Positions 46,101 to 63,861 are shown, numbered from the stretch's first letter. The stretch is DNA of 64,000 nucleotides from Echiichthys vipera (GCA_963691815.1 OY829657.1:3540033-3604032), one strand, 5' to 3'. Translations and numbers: made by a program. Notes: generated by a model not told the origin, from the sequence alone.

Positions 46101-49100
46101 AATAAACAGTAAACAATAAACTCTTAGTTAAATACAGAAGGTAAACAATAAACAATAAACTCTTAGTTAAATACAGAAGGTAAACAATAAACAGTAAACA
46201 ATAAACTCTTAGTTAAATACAGAAGGTAAACAATAAACAATGAACTCTTAGTTAAATACAGAAGGTAAACAATAAACAATAAACTCTAAGTTAAATACAG
46301 AAGGTAAACAATAAACAATGAACTCTTAGTTAAATACAGAAGGTAAACAATAAACAATAAACTCTAAGTTAAATACAGAAGGTAAACAATAAACAATAAA
46401 CTCTTAGTTAAATACAGAAGGTAAACAATAAACAGTAAACAATAAACTCTTAGTTAAATACAGAAGGTAAACAATAAACAGTAAACAATAAACGCTTAGT
46501 TAAATACAGAAGGTAAACAATAAACAGTAAACAATAAACTCTAAGTTAAATACAGAAGGTAAACAATAAACGGTAAACAATAAACTCTTAGTTAAATACA
46601 GAAGGTAAACAATAAACTCTAAGTTAAATACAGAAGGTAAACAATAAACAGTAAACAATAAACTCTTAGTTAAATACAGAAGGTAAACAATAAACAGTAA
46701 ACAATAAACTCTTAGTTAAATACAGAAGGTAAACAATAAACAGTAAACAATAAACTCTAAGTTAAATACAGAAGGTAAACAATAAACAGTAAACAATAAA
46801 CTCTAAGTTAAATACAGAAGGTAAACAATAAACAGTAAACAATAAACTCTTAGTTAAATACAGAAGGTAAACAATAAACTCTTAGTTAAATACAGAAGGT
46901 AAACAATAAACAGTAAACAATAAACTCTAAGTTAAATACAGAAGGTAAACAATAAACAGTAAACAATAAACTCTTAGTTAAATACAGAAGGTAAACAATA
47001 AACTCTTAGTTAAATACAGAAGGTAAACAATAAACAGTAAACAATAAACTCTAAGTTAAATACAGAAGGTAAACAATAAACAGTAAACAATAAACTCTTA
47101 GTTAAATACAGAAGGTAAACAATAAACTCTTAGTTAAATACAGAATGTAAACCATAAACTCTAAGTTAAATACAGAAGGTAAACAATAAACAGTAAACAA
47201 TAAACTCTAAGTTAAATACAGAAGGTAAACAATAAACAGTAAACAATAAACTCTAAGTTAAATACAGAAGGTAAACAATAAACAGTAAACAATAAACTCT
47301 AAGTTAAATACAGAAGGTAAACAATAAACGCTTAGTTAAATACAGAAGGTAAACAATAAACAGTAAACAATAAACTCTAAGTTAAATACAGAAGGTAAAC
47401 AATAAACTCTAAGTTAAATACAGAAGGTAAACAATAAACAATGAACTCTTAGTTAAATACAGAAGGTAAACAATAAACAATGAACTCTTAGTTAAATACA
47501 GAAGGTAAACAATAAACAGTAAACAATAAACTCTTAGTTAAATACAGAAGGTAAACAATAAACAGTAAACAATAAACTCTAAGTTAAATACAGAAGGTAA
47601 ACAATAAACAGTAAACAATAAACTCTAAGTTAAATACAGAAGGTAAACAATAAACAATAAACTCTTAGTTAAATACAGAAGGTAAACAATAAACAATGAA
47701 CTCTTAGTTAAATACAGAAGGTAAACAATAAACAATGAACTCTTAGTTAAATACAGAAGGTAAACAATAAACAGTAAACAATAAACTCTAAGTTAAATAC
47801 AGAAGGTAAACAATAAACGGTAAACAATAAACTCTTAGTTAAATACAGAAGGTAAACAATAAACTCTAAGTTAAATACAGAAGGTAAACAATAAACAGTA
47901 AACAATAAACTCTAAGTTAAATACAGAAGGTAAACAATAAACAGTAAACAATAAACTCTTAGTTAAATACAGAAGGTAAACAATAAACAGTAAACAATAA
48001 ACTCTAAGTTAAATACAGAAGGTAAACAATAAACAGTAAACAATAAACTCTAAGTTAAATACAGAAGGTAAACAATAAACAGTAAACAATAAACTCTAAG
48101 TTAAATACAGAAGGTAAACAATAAACAGTAAACAATAAACTCTTAGTTAAATACAGAAGGTAAACAATAAACAGTAAACAATAAACTCTTAGTTAAATAC
48201 AGAAGGTAAACAATAAACTCTAAGTTAAATACAGAAGGTAAACAATAAACAATGAACTCTTAGTTAAATACAGAAGGTAAACAATAAACAATGAACTCTT
48301 AGTTAAATACAGAAGGTAAACAATAAACAGTAAACAATAAACTCTTAGTTAAATACAGAAGGTAAACAATAAACTCTTAGTTAAATACAGAAGGTAAACA
48401 ATAAACAATGAACTCTTAGTTAAATATAGAAGGTAAACAGTAAACAATAAACTCTTAGTTGAATACAGAAGGTAAACAATAAACAGTAAACAATAAACTC
48501 TTAGCGTAATACAGAAGGTAAACAATAAACAATAAACTAAGTTAAATACAGAAGGTAAACAATAAACAATAAACGCTTAGTTAAATACAGAAGGTAAACA
48601 ATAAACAGTAAACTCTTAGTTAAATACAGAAGGTAAACAATAAACAATAAACTCTAAGTTAAATACAGAAGGTAAACAATAAACAATAAACTCTTAGTTA
48701 AATACAGAAGGTAAACAGTAAACAATAAACTCTAAGTTAAATACAGAAGGTAAACAATAAACTCTTAGTTAAATACAGAAGGTAAACAATAAACAGTAAA
48801 CAATAAACTCTTAGTTAAATACAGAAGGTAAACAGTAAACAATAAACACTTAGTTAAATACAGAAGGTAAACAATAAACAATGAACTCTTAGTTAAATAT
48901 AGAAGGTAAACAGTAAACAATAAACACTTAGTTAAATACAGAAGGTAAACAATGAACTCTTAGTTAAATACAGAAGGTAAACAATAAACAATGAACTCTT
49001 AGTTAAATATAGAAGGTAAACAATAAACAATAAACTCTTAGTTAAATACAGAAGGTAAACAATAAACAGTAAACAATAAACTCTTAGTTAAATACAGAAG

Positions 49101-52100
49101 GTAAACAGTAAACAATAAACTCTTAGTTAAATACAGAAGGTAAACAATAAACAATAAACTCTTAGTTAAATACAGAAGGTAAACAGTAAACAATAAACAC
49201 TTAGTTAAATACAGAAGGTAAACAATAAACTCTTAGTTAAATACAGAAGGTAAACAGTAAACAATAAACACTTAGTTAAATACAGAAGGTAAACAATAAA
49301 CTCTTAGTTAAATACAGAAGGTAAACAGTAAACAATAAACTCTTAGTTGAATACAGAAGGTAAACAATAAACAGTAAACAATAAACTCTTAGTGTAATAC
49401 AGAAGGTAAACAATAAACAATAAACTAAGTTAAATACAGAAGGTAAACAATAAACAATAAACGCTTAGTTAAATACAGAAGGTAAACAATAAACAGTAAA
49501 CTCTTAGTTAAATACAGAAGGTAAACAATAAACAATAAACTCTAAGTTAAATACAGAAGGTAAACAATAAACAATAAACTCTTAGTTAAATACAGAAGGT
49601 AAACAGTAAACAATAAACTCTAAGTTAAATACAGAAGGTAAACAATAAACTCTTAGTTAAATACAGAAGGTAAACAATAAACAGTAAACAATAAACTCTT
49701 AGTTAAATACAGAAGGTAAACAGTAAACAATAAACTCTAAGTTAAATACAGAAGGTAAACAATAAACTCTAAGTTAAATACAGAAGGTAAACAATAAACA
49801 CTTAGTTAAATACAGAAGGTAAACAATAAACAATGAACTCTTAGTTAAATACAGAAGGTAAACAATAAACTCTTAGTTAAATACAGAAGGTAAACAATAA
49901 ACTCTTAGTTAAATACAGAAGGTAAACAATAAACAATGAACTCTTAGTTAAATATAGAAGGTAAACAGTAAACAATAAACACTTAGTTAAATACAGAAGG
50001 TAAACAATGAACTCTTAGTTAAATACAGAAGGTAAACAGTAAACAATAAACTCTTAGTTAAATACAGAAGGTAAACAATGAACTCTTAGTTAAATACAGA
50101 AGGTAAACAATAAACAATAAACTCTAAGTTAAATACAGAAGGTAAACAATAAACAATAAACTCTTAGTTAAATACAGAAGGTAAACAGTAAACAATAAAC
50201 TCTAAGTTAAATACAGAAGGTAAACAATAAACAGTAAACAATAAACTCTTTGTTAAATACAGAAGGTAAACAATAAACTCTAAGTTAAATACAGAAGGTA
50301 AACAATAAACAGTAAACAATAAACTCTTAGTTAAATACAGAAGGTAAACAATAAACAATAAACTCTTAGTTAAATACAGAAGGTAAACAATAAACAATAA
50401 ACTCTTAGTTAAATACAGAAGGTAAACAATAAACAGTAAACAATAAACTCTTAGTTAAATACAGAAGGTAAACAATAAACAATGAACTCTTAGTTAAATA
50501 CAGAAGGTAAACAATAAACAATGAACTCTTAGTTAAATACAGAAGGTAAACAATAAACAATAAACTCTAAGTTAAATACAGAAGGTAAACAATAAACAAT
50601 AAACTCTTAGTTAAATACAGAAGGTAAACAATAAACAGTAAACAATAAACTCTTAGTTAAATACAGAAGGTAAACAATAAACAGTAAACAATAAACGCTT
50701 AGTTAAATACAGAAGGTAAACAATAAACAGTAAACAATAAACTCTAAGTTAAATACAGAAGGTAAACAATAAACGGTAAACAATAAACTCTTAGTTAAAT
50801 ACAGAAGGTAAACAATAAACTCTAAGTTAAATACAGAAGGTAAACAATAAACAGTAAACAATAAACTCTTAGTTAAATACAGAAGGTAAACAATAAACAG
50901 TAAACAATAAACTCTTAGTTAAATACAGAAGGTAAACAATAAACAGTAAACAATAAACTCTAAGTTAAATACAGAAGGTAAACAATAAACAGTAAACAAT
51001 AAACTCTAAGTTAAATACAGAAGGTAAACAATAAACAGTAAACAATAAACTCTTAGTTAAATACAGAAGGTAAACAATAAACTCTTAGTTAAATACAGAA
51101 GGTAAACAATAAACAGTAAACAATAAACTCTAAGTTAAATACAGAAGGTAAACAATAAACAGTAAACAATAAACTCTTAGTTAAATACAGAAGGTAAACA
51201 ATAAACTCTTAGTTAAATACAGAAGGTAAACAATAAACAGTAAACAATAAACTCTAAGTTAAATACAGAAGGTAAACAATAAACAGTAAACAATAAACTC
51301 TTAGTTAAATACAGAAGGTAAACAATAAACTCTTAGTTAAATACAGAATGTAAACCATAAACTCTAAGTTAAATACAGAAGGTAAACAATAAACAGTAAA
51401 CAATAAACTCTAAGTTAAATACAGAAGGTAAACAATAAACAGTAAACAATAAACTCTAAGTTAAATACAGAAGGTAAACAATAAACAGTAAACAATAAAC
51501 TCTAAGTTAAATACAGAAGGTAAACAATAAACGCTTAGTTAAATACAGAAGGTAAACAATAAACAGTAAACAATAAACTCTAAGTTAAATACAGAAGGTA
51601 AACAATAAACTCTAAGTTAAATACAGAAGGTAAACAATAAACAATGAACTCTTAGTTAAATACAGAAGGTAAACAATAAACAGTAAACAATAAACTCTTA
51701 GTTAAATACAGAAGGTAAACAATAAACAGTAAACAATAAACTCTAAGTTAAATACAGAAGGTAAACAATAAACAGTAAACAATAAACTCTAAGTTAAATA
51801 CAGAAGGTAAACAATAAACAATAAACTCTTAGTTAAATACAGAAGGTAAACAATAAACAATGAACTCTTAGTTAAATACAGAAGGTAAACAATAAACAAT
51901 GAACTCTTAGTTAAATACAGAAGGTAAACAATAAACAGTAAACAATAAACTCTAAGTTAAATACAGAAGGTAAACAATAAACGGTAAACAATAAACTCTT
52001 AGTTAAATACAGAAGGTAAACAATAAACTCTAAGTTAAATACAGAAGGTAAACAATAAACAGTAAACAATAAACTCTAAGTTAAATACAGAAGGTAAACA

Positions 52101-55100
52101 ATAAACAGTAAACAATAAACTCTTAGTTAAATACAGAAGGTAAACAATAAACAGTAAACAATAAACTCTAAGTTAAATACAGAAGGTAAACAATAAACAG
52201 TAAACAATAAACTCTAAGTTAAATACAGAAGGTAAACAATAAACAGTAAACAATAAACTCTAAGTTAAATACAGAAGGTAAACAATAAACAGTAAACAAT
52301 AAACTCTTAGTTAAATACAGAAGGTAAACAATAAACAGTAAACAATAAACTCTTAGTTAAATACAGAAGGTAAACAATAAACTCTAAGTTAAATACAGAA
52401 GGTAAACAATAAACAATGAACTCTTAGTTAAATACAGAAGGTAAACAATAAACAATGAACTCTTAGTTAAATACAGAAGGTAAACAATAAACAGTAAACA
52501 ATAAACTCTTAGTTAAATACAGAAGGTAAACAATAAACTCTTAGTTAAATACAGAAGGTAAACAATAAACAGTAAACAATAAACTCTTAGTTAAATACAG
52601 AAGGTAAACAATAAACAGTAAACAATAAACTCTAAGTTAAATACAGAAGGTAAACAATAAACAGTAAACAATAAACTCTAAGTTAAATACAGAAGGTAAA
52701 CAATAAACAATAAACTCTTAGTTTAATACAGAAGATAAACAATAAACTCTTAGTTAAATACAGAAGGTAAACAATAAACAATAAACTCTTAGTTAAATAC
52801 AGAAGGTAAACAATAAACTCTTAGTTAAATACAGAAGGTAAACAATAAACAGTAAACAATAAACTCTTAGTTAAATACAGAAGGTAAACAATAAACAGTA
52901 AACAATAAACTCTTAGTTAAATACAGAAGGTAAACAATAAACTCTAAGTTAAATACAGAAGGTAAACAATAAACTCTTAGTTAAATACAGAAGGTAAACA
53001 ATAAACAGTAAACAATAAACTCTAAGTTAAATACAGAAGGTAAACAATAAACTCTTAGTTAAATACAGAAGGTAAACAATAAACAGTAAACAATAAACTC
53101 TTAGTTAAATACAGAAGGTAAACAATAAACAGTAAACAATAAACTCTTAGTTAAATACAGAAGGTAAACAATAAACTCTTAGTTAAATACAGAAGGTAAA
53201 CAATAAACAGTAAACAATAAACTCTTAGTTAAATACAGAAGGTAAACAATAAACAGTAAACAATAAACTCTAAGTTAAATACAGAAGGTAAACAATAAAC
53301 AGTAAACAATAAACTCTAAGTTAAATACAGAAGGTAAACAATAAACAGTAAACAATAAACTCTTAGTTAAATACAGAAGGTAAACAATAAACTCTTGGTT
53401 AAATACAGAAGGTAAACAATAAACTCTTAGTTAAATACAGAAGGTAAACAATAAACAGTAAACAATAAACTCTTAGTTAAATACAGAAGGTAAACAATAA
53501 ACTCTTAGTTAAATACAGAAGGTAAACAATAAACAGTAAACAATAAACTCTTAGTTAAATACAGAAGGTAAACAATAAACTCTTAGTTAAATACAGAAGG
53601 TAAACAATAAACAGTAAACAATAAACTCTTAGTTAAATACAGAAGGTAAACAATAAACAGTAAACAATAAACTCTTAGTTAAATACAGAAGGTAAACAGT
53701 AAACAATAAACTCTTAGTTAAATACAGAAGGTAAACAATAAACAGTAAACAATAAACTCTTAGTTAAATACAGAAGGTAAACAATAAACTCTTAGTTAAA
53801 TACAGAAGGTAAACAATAAACAGTAAACAATAAACTCTTAGTTAAATACAGAAGGTAAACAATAAACTCTTAGTTAAATACAGAAGGTAAACAATAAACA
53901 GTAAACAATAAACTCTTAGTTAAATACAGAAGGTAAACAATAAACAGTAAACAATAAACTCTAAGTTAAATACAGAAGGTAAACAATAAACAGTAAACAA
54001 TAAACTCTTAGTTAAATACAGAAGGTAAACAATAAACAGTAAACAATAAACTCTTAGTTAAATACAGAAGGTAAACAATAAACAGTAAACAATAAACTCT
54101 TAGTTAAATACAGAAGGTAAACAATAAACAGTAAACAATAAACTCTAAGTTAAATACAGAAGGTAAACAATAAACTCTAAGTTAAATACAGAAGGTAAAC
54201 AATAAACAGTAAACAATAAACTCTTAGTTAAATACAGAAGGTAAACAATAAACAGTAAACAATAAAATCTTAGTTAAATACAGAAGGTAAACAATAAACA
54301 GTAAACAATAAACTCTTAGTTAAATACAGAAGGTAAACAATAAACTCTTGGTTAAATACAGAAGGTAAACAATAAACTCTTAGTTAAATACAGAAGGTAA
54401 ACAATAAACAGTAAACAATAAACTCTAAGTTAAATACAGAAGGTAAACAATAAACAGTAAACAATAAACTCTTAGTTAAATACAGAAGGTAAACAATAAA
54501 CTCTAAGTTAAATACAGAAGGTAAACAATAAACTCTTAGTTAAATACAGAAGGTAAACAATAAACAGTAAACAATAAACTCTTAGTTAAATACAGAAGGT
54601 AAACAATAAACAGTAAACAATAAACTCTAAGTTAAATACAGAAGGTAAACAATAAACAGTAAACAATAAACTCTAAGTTAAATACAGAAGGTAAACAATA
54701 AACAGTAAACAATAAACTCTTAGTTAAATACAGAAGGTAAACAATAAACTCTTGGTTAAATACAGAAGGTAAACAATAAACTCTTAGTTAAATACAGAAG
54801 GTAAACAATAAACAGTAAACAATAAACTCTTAGTTAAATACAGAAGGTAAACAATAAACTCTTAGTTAAATACAGAAGGTAAACAATAAACAGTAAACAA
54901 TAAACTCTTAGTTAAATACAGAAGGTAAACAATAAACTCTTAGTTAAATACAGAAGGTAAACAATAAACAGTAAACAATAAACTCTTAGTTAAATACAGA
55001 AGGTAAACAATAAACAGTAAACAATAAACTCTTAGTTAAATACAGAAGGTAAACAGTAAACAATAAACTCTTAGTTAAATACAGAAGGTAAACAATAAAC

Positions 55101-56166
55101 AGTAAACAATAAACTCTTAGTTAAATACAGAAGGTAAACAATAAACTCTTAGTTAAATACAGAAGGTAAACAATAAACAGTAAACAATAAACTCTTAGTT
55201 AAATACAGAAGGTAAACAATAAACTCTTAGTTAAATACAGAAGGTAAACAATAAACAGTAAACAATAAACTCTTAGTTAAATACAGAAGGTAAACAATAA
55301 ACAGTAAACAATAAACTCTTAGTTAAATACAGAAGGTAAACAATAAACAGTAAACAATAAACTCTTAGTTAAATACAGAAGGTAAACAATAAACAGTAAA
55401 CAATAAACTCTAAGTTAAATACAGAAGGTAAACAATAAACTCTAAGTTAAATACAGAAGGTAAACAATAAACAGTAAACAATAAACTCTTAGTTAAATAC
55501 AGAAGGTAAACAATAAACAGTAAACAATAAAATCTTAGTTAAATACAGAAGGTAAACAATAAACAGTAAACAATAAACTCTTAGTTAAATACAGAAGGTA
55601 AACAATAAACTCTTGGTTAAATACAGAAGGTAAACAATAAACTCTTAGTTAAATACAGAAGGTAAACAATAAACAGTAAACAATAAACTCTAAGTTAAAT
55701 ACAGAAGGTAAACAATAAACAGTAAACAATAAACTCTTAGTTAAATACAGAAGGTAAACAATAAACTCTAAGTTAAATACAGAAGGTAAACAATAAACTC
55801 TTAGTTAAATACAGAAGGTAAACAATAAACAGTAAACAATAAACTCTTAGTTAAATACAGAAGGTAAACAATAAACTCTTAGTTAAATACAGAAGGTAAA
55901 CAATAAACAGGAAACAATATACTCTTAGTTAAATACAGAAAGTAAACAATAAACTCTTAGTTAAATACAGAAGGTAAACAATAAACAGTAAACAATAAAC
56001 TCTTAGTTAAATACAGAAGGTAAACAATAAACTCTTAGTTAAATACAGAAGGTAAACAATAAACAGTAAACAATAAACTCTTAGTTAAATACAGAAGGTA
56101 AACAATAAACAGTAAACAATAAACTCTTAGTTAAATACAGAAGGTAAACAATAAACTCTTAGTTAT
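43164..56166. repeat. Giant 13-kb tandem array (32/39/46-bp modular minisatellite)
   Basis: Uninterrupted tandem repeats built from a constant core (TTAGTTAAATACAGAAGG) plus one to three heptamers (TAAACAA, TAAACAG) and a CTC joint. Unit lengths are therefore 32, 39 or 46 bp. I estimate roughly 320-340 units. Variants include CTCTAAG for CTCTTAG, CACTTAG, CGCTTAG, ATATAGAAGG, CTCTTTG, TTGAATAC and GTGTAATAC. Rare variants recur at fixed offsets (1425, about 4202, about 4787, 888 and 1265 bp), showing block duplications. No plausible coding function; open frames of 64-77 codons on the minus strand are repeat artefacts. Confidence 0.97.
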
Positions 56167-56875
56167 ATTTGTTGATATGTGATTGTGAGCAACGTAACAT
56201 TTGTGGCTTCGTTTTTATTTATTTGCATCATTTTGTGAAACTTTTACCACCAATGATCTGTAGAATAAACCTCCCAAATGTGAGGTGCAGTCGTTTGTAT
56301 GTGTGTGTTTTTGTTTTGTAAAGTTATATCCACAAAAATAAACAGTGATTTGCAAATATGTAGAACTCAGGATGTAAATGTGTATTTTAATTTCTCATAA
56401 ATCACCCGTAGGTGTGAATGGTTGTCTGTCTCTGTTCGTCTCTATGTGTCCTGTGATAGACTGGCGTCCTGTCCAGGGTGGACCCCGCCTCACGCCCGAT
56501 GTCAGCTGGGATCGGCTCCAGCAACCCCTTGACCCCGACCCCAGGATAAGCGGTTGAAGATGAATGAATGAATGAATAAAAACAATAGATGTTATCGTAT
56601 GCAAACCCGGAATCACATGTCGAATTGGATCCCTAAATATGAGTTGGCATGTTTTCATCTATTATTTTAGTGTGAAATTAAAATACACATTTACATCCTG
56701 AGTTCTACATATTTGCAAATCACTGTTTATTTTTGTGGATAAAACTTTACAAAACAAAAACACACACGTACAAACGACTGCACCTCACATTTGGGAGGTT
56801 TATTCTACAGATTGTTGGTGGTAAAAAAGAAGCCACAAATGTTACGTTGCTCACAATCACATATCCACAAATATG
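56166..56875. repeat. Long inverted repeat at the right edge of the array
   Basis: The left arm (about 56166-56394) and right arm (about 56671-56875) are inverted copies about 200 bp long. For example, GTGATTGTGAGCAACGTAAC pairs with GTTACGTTGCTCACAATCAC, and CAGGATGTAAATGTGTATTT with AAATACACATTTACATCCTG. The loop holds a family A repeat (56396-56570). The loop segment at about 56596-56645 also recurs in direct orientation outside the right arm at about 56873-56920. Confidence 0.85.
56396..56570 (-). repeat. Interspersed repeat, family A, inside the inverted-repeat loop
   Basis: Minus-oriented and truncated (CACCCGTAGGTGTGAATGG to GGATAAGCGGTTGAAGATG), ending in GAATGAATGAATGAATAAA. Confidence 0.8.
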
Positions 56876-57055
56876 CAAACGTGGTTTCACATGAAGGAAT
56901 GGATCCGTAAATGAGTCAGAGTAAGTTATATATATTTGCAAGGGACAAATACATATTTGTGGGCAGTCAAATACGTGTGAATCGTACTCTGTGGATTTAC
57001 AACATTGTTGTGCTTTTACAGATAATATTGTCCAATAAAAGCTTCCATAGAAACC

Positions 57056-57435
57056 TCATCTCATCTCATCTTCAGCCTCTTATCCGGGGTCAGGTCTCGG
57101 GGGCAGCAGCTTTAGCAGGGGACCCCAAACTTCCCTTTCCCGGGCCACATTAACCAGCTCTAACTGGGGGATCCTGAGGCGTTCCCAGGCCAGTGTGGAG
57201 ATCTAATCTCTCCACCTGGTCCTGGGTCTTCCCCGAGGCCTCCTCCCAGCTGGACGTGCCTGGAACACCTCCCTAGGGAGGCGCCCAGGGATCATCCTTA
57301 CTAGATGATCCTGAACCACCTCAACTGGCTCCTTTCAACGCAAAGGAGCAGCGGCTCTACTCCGAGTTCCTCGCGGATGCTGAACTTCTCCCCCTCTCTC
57401 TAAGGGAGACTCCAGCCCCCCTCCAGAGGAAACAC
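57056..57435 (-). mobile_element. LINE 3' end, family B, minus orientation
   Basis: Reverse copy of the family B LINE, starting CATCTCATCTTCAGCCTC. It is continuous with reverse-transcriptase sequence up to about 57560. Confidence 0.75.
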
Positions 57436-57735
57436 ATTTCGGCCGCTTGTACCCGCACCGATTCTCCGGCCAAACTCACGCTCCATCGTCCCCTCACTCG
57501 TGAACATGAACCCGAGGTACTTGAACTCCTTCACTTGGGGTAAGGACTCATTCCCTACCTGGAGTTAGCAATCCAGGTTAGCAAACCTAAAAAAATTAAA
57601 TTAATTTATCTTCAACCGCTTATCCCGGGGTCACAGGGGGGAATGAGTCCTTACCCCAAGTGAAGGAGTTCAAGTACCTCGGGTTCATGTTCACGAGTGA
57701 GGGGACGATGGAGCGTGAGTTTGGCCGGAGAATCG
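57436..57735. mobile_element. Head-to-head duplicated LINE reverse-transcriptase fragments
   Basis: Minus-strand sequence at about 57459-57560 and plus-strand sequence at about 57640-57735 both encode VKEFKYLGFMFTSEGTMERE, the thumb-region motif of fish non-LTR reverse transcriptases. They form an inverted repeat with about 80 bp between them, including the start of a family A copy. Confidence 0.75.
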
Positions 57736-57739
57736 GAGC

Positions 57740-58035
57740 AGGAGCCGATCCCAGCTGACATCGGGCGTGAGGCGGGGTCCACCCTGGACAGGACGCCAGT
57801 CTATCCCAGGACACATAGAGACGAACAGAGACAGACAACCATTCACACCTACGGGTGATTTAGAGTCATCAATGAACCGAACACCTGCACGTCTTTGGAC
57901 TGTGGGAGGAAACCGGAGAACCCGGAGAAAACCCACGCAGACACGGGGACAACATGCAAACTCCACACAGAAGGGCCCAGGCCGGGATGCGAACCTTCTT
58001 GCTGTGAGGCGACAGTGCTAACCACTACACCACCA
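57740..58035 (+). repeat. Interspersed repeat, family A
   Basis: Joined directly to the plus-oriented reverse-transcriptase fragment. It carries both the GGCGTGAGGCGGGGTCCACC and ACATGCAAACTCCACACAGA segments. Its own first 40 bases (TTCAACCGCTTATCCCGGGG) sit at 57610-57640, so the LINE fragment interrupts it. Confidence 0.75.
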
Positions 58036-58297
58036 ATTGCAAAATATATCTTTCACATTCTATGCCAAAAATAGACCCTTTCATTTGAGGGTAAATGTAT
58101 CATAATAATTTAGTTACTGATATTCTTGGATAATTGGAAGTGATTAGAAACTGTCTGCAGTTACATTTTAGATCCAGTGAATAAAGCACAGTTCAGAGCA
58201 GACCACAAGGAGAGAATTTGTCTGTCATTTATGCTCAGTTTCACTCACAGACTGTAATAAATATGTTTCACTTTTTTACTTTATTTATCATTATCAA

Positions 58298-58905
58298 TCA
58301 GGACTGCAGAGAGAATCATTGGTGTCAAACTGCCCACTATCCAGGACCTGCACTCATCCAGAGTCAGGAAAAGGGCAGTTCACATCTCTGCAGACCCTTC
58401 ACACCCTGCACATCACCTCTTTGAACTTCTCCCCTCTGGCAGGCGTTACAGAACTCTGTACACAAAAACAGCCAGACATAAAAACAGTTTCTACCCCCAG
58501 GCCGTCACACTGCTGAACAATTGACCCCACCACATCACACACACATGCCAGACATACAAGACACATGCACCTAATGCACCTTATGTATATCACTGTAAAT
58601 AACATAACAAAGATATTTATAACAGCCTGGTCACTTTACTTTGCACAATTATTTTATCTTTCTATTTTAAATTTCTCATATTTACTTGTTAACCTATTTT
58701 TAATATTACCTCTATTTTTTATCTTAAATTATTGTTCTGTGTTGTTCTGTTATTGTTATTGTTATGTAAAATGTTATTGTTATTGTTATGTTTAGGTTTG
58801 TCCTGTTAAATGTTTGGAAACCGTGAGTAAAGCATGAGCCGGAGTCAAATTCTCTGTATGTCCAACATACTTAGCAATAAACCTGATTCTGATTCTGATT
58901 CTGAT
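58298..58905 (+). mobile_element. LINE 3' end with (GATTCT)n tail
   Basis: Translation gives RIIGVKLPTIQDLHSSRVRK, HHLFELLPSGRRYRTLYTK and NSFYPQAVTLLNN before a stop. This is the C-terminus of a common fish non-LTR retrotransposon. An AT-rich 3' UTR and a GATTCTGATTCTGATT tail at 58890-58905 follow. Confidence 0.75.
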
Positions 58906-58999
58906 TATTATTTAACTGTGAGAAGCAAACGCACCTGTGCAGCTCCGATCCTGCAGGGGGCGCTCCTCACAGGTGTATGACTCTACCGTAAAACTGCGA

Positions 59000-59456
59000 G
59001 CATCTGCGCAAAACACAGCGCACGAGAAGCGTGAGCTCCGTGGTAAATAAAACAGCAAAACAGCAAAACAGTTCACACGCGACACATTTAATGAGGTCAC
59101 ATATAAAACCTTTACCACGAGACACGGAGAGTGCCCGTTTTTACGTAGAGTTGGTCGCATTTATTACATCCATTACGGTATCGAGCGTAGGTCCTTGTAT
59201 AGAAATATAAAAAACAGAGCGGACTACAGCGCGTGTTCTAATGGAAGCCCGCTCTATGTACATGTATTTCTATGTTCGCTGACCCGCAGCTCATCCGGGG
59301 TCGAACGAGCATCCGGACGTTTTCAGGAAGCAGCGGAAAAAGGGGGAGTTGAGCCGACGTTTGTTGTTGTTGTCGGTCGCCTGTACCCTCTCCTCTCCAG
59401 CCGACCCAGCGGAGTGTTTTCCCGGTGTAGGTTGAAGTCTCTTCACCGGTGGATGA
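59000..59456 (+). promoter_or_regulatory. Upstream region of adprs
   Basis: CpG-containing DNA with no TATA box near the start codon. The 5' UTR appears to include GC-rich sequence from about 59280. No acceptor site or upstream coding exon is visible. Bases 58036-58297 and 58906-59000 hold nothing recognised. Confidence 0.4.
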
Positions 59457-63821
<4,365 letters not shown>

Positions 63822-63861
63822 GTCAGTATCCGTTTACCTTTGACTTTTCATGAGGTTCTTA

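Noticed and set aside
44536..50397. Minus-strand open frames of 64-77 codons inside the giant array (Leu/Tyr-rich peptides)
   Set aside because: They follow from the unit length and vanish when a heptamer is gained or lost. They recur identically at the block-duplication offsets and have no start context, splice sites or family resemblance.
43164..56166. CRISPR-like reading of the array (constant core with variable spacers)
   Set aside because: The spacers are low-complexity heptamer multiples, not unique sequences, and the genome is eukaryotic with introns and fish transposons.
58912..59160. A small minus-strand gene upstream of adprs
   Set aside because: The 82-codon frame has no recognisable domain, splice sites or polyadenylation signal and overlaps the probable promoter region.
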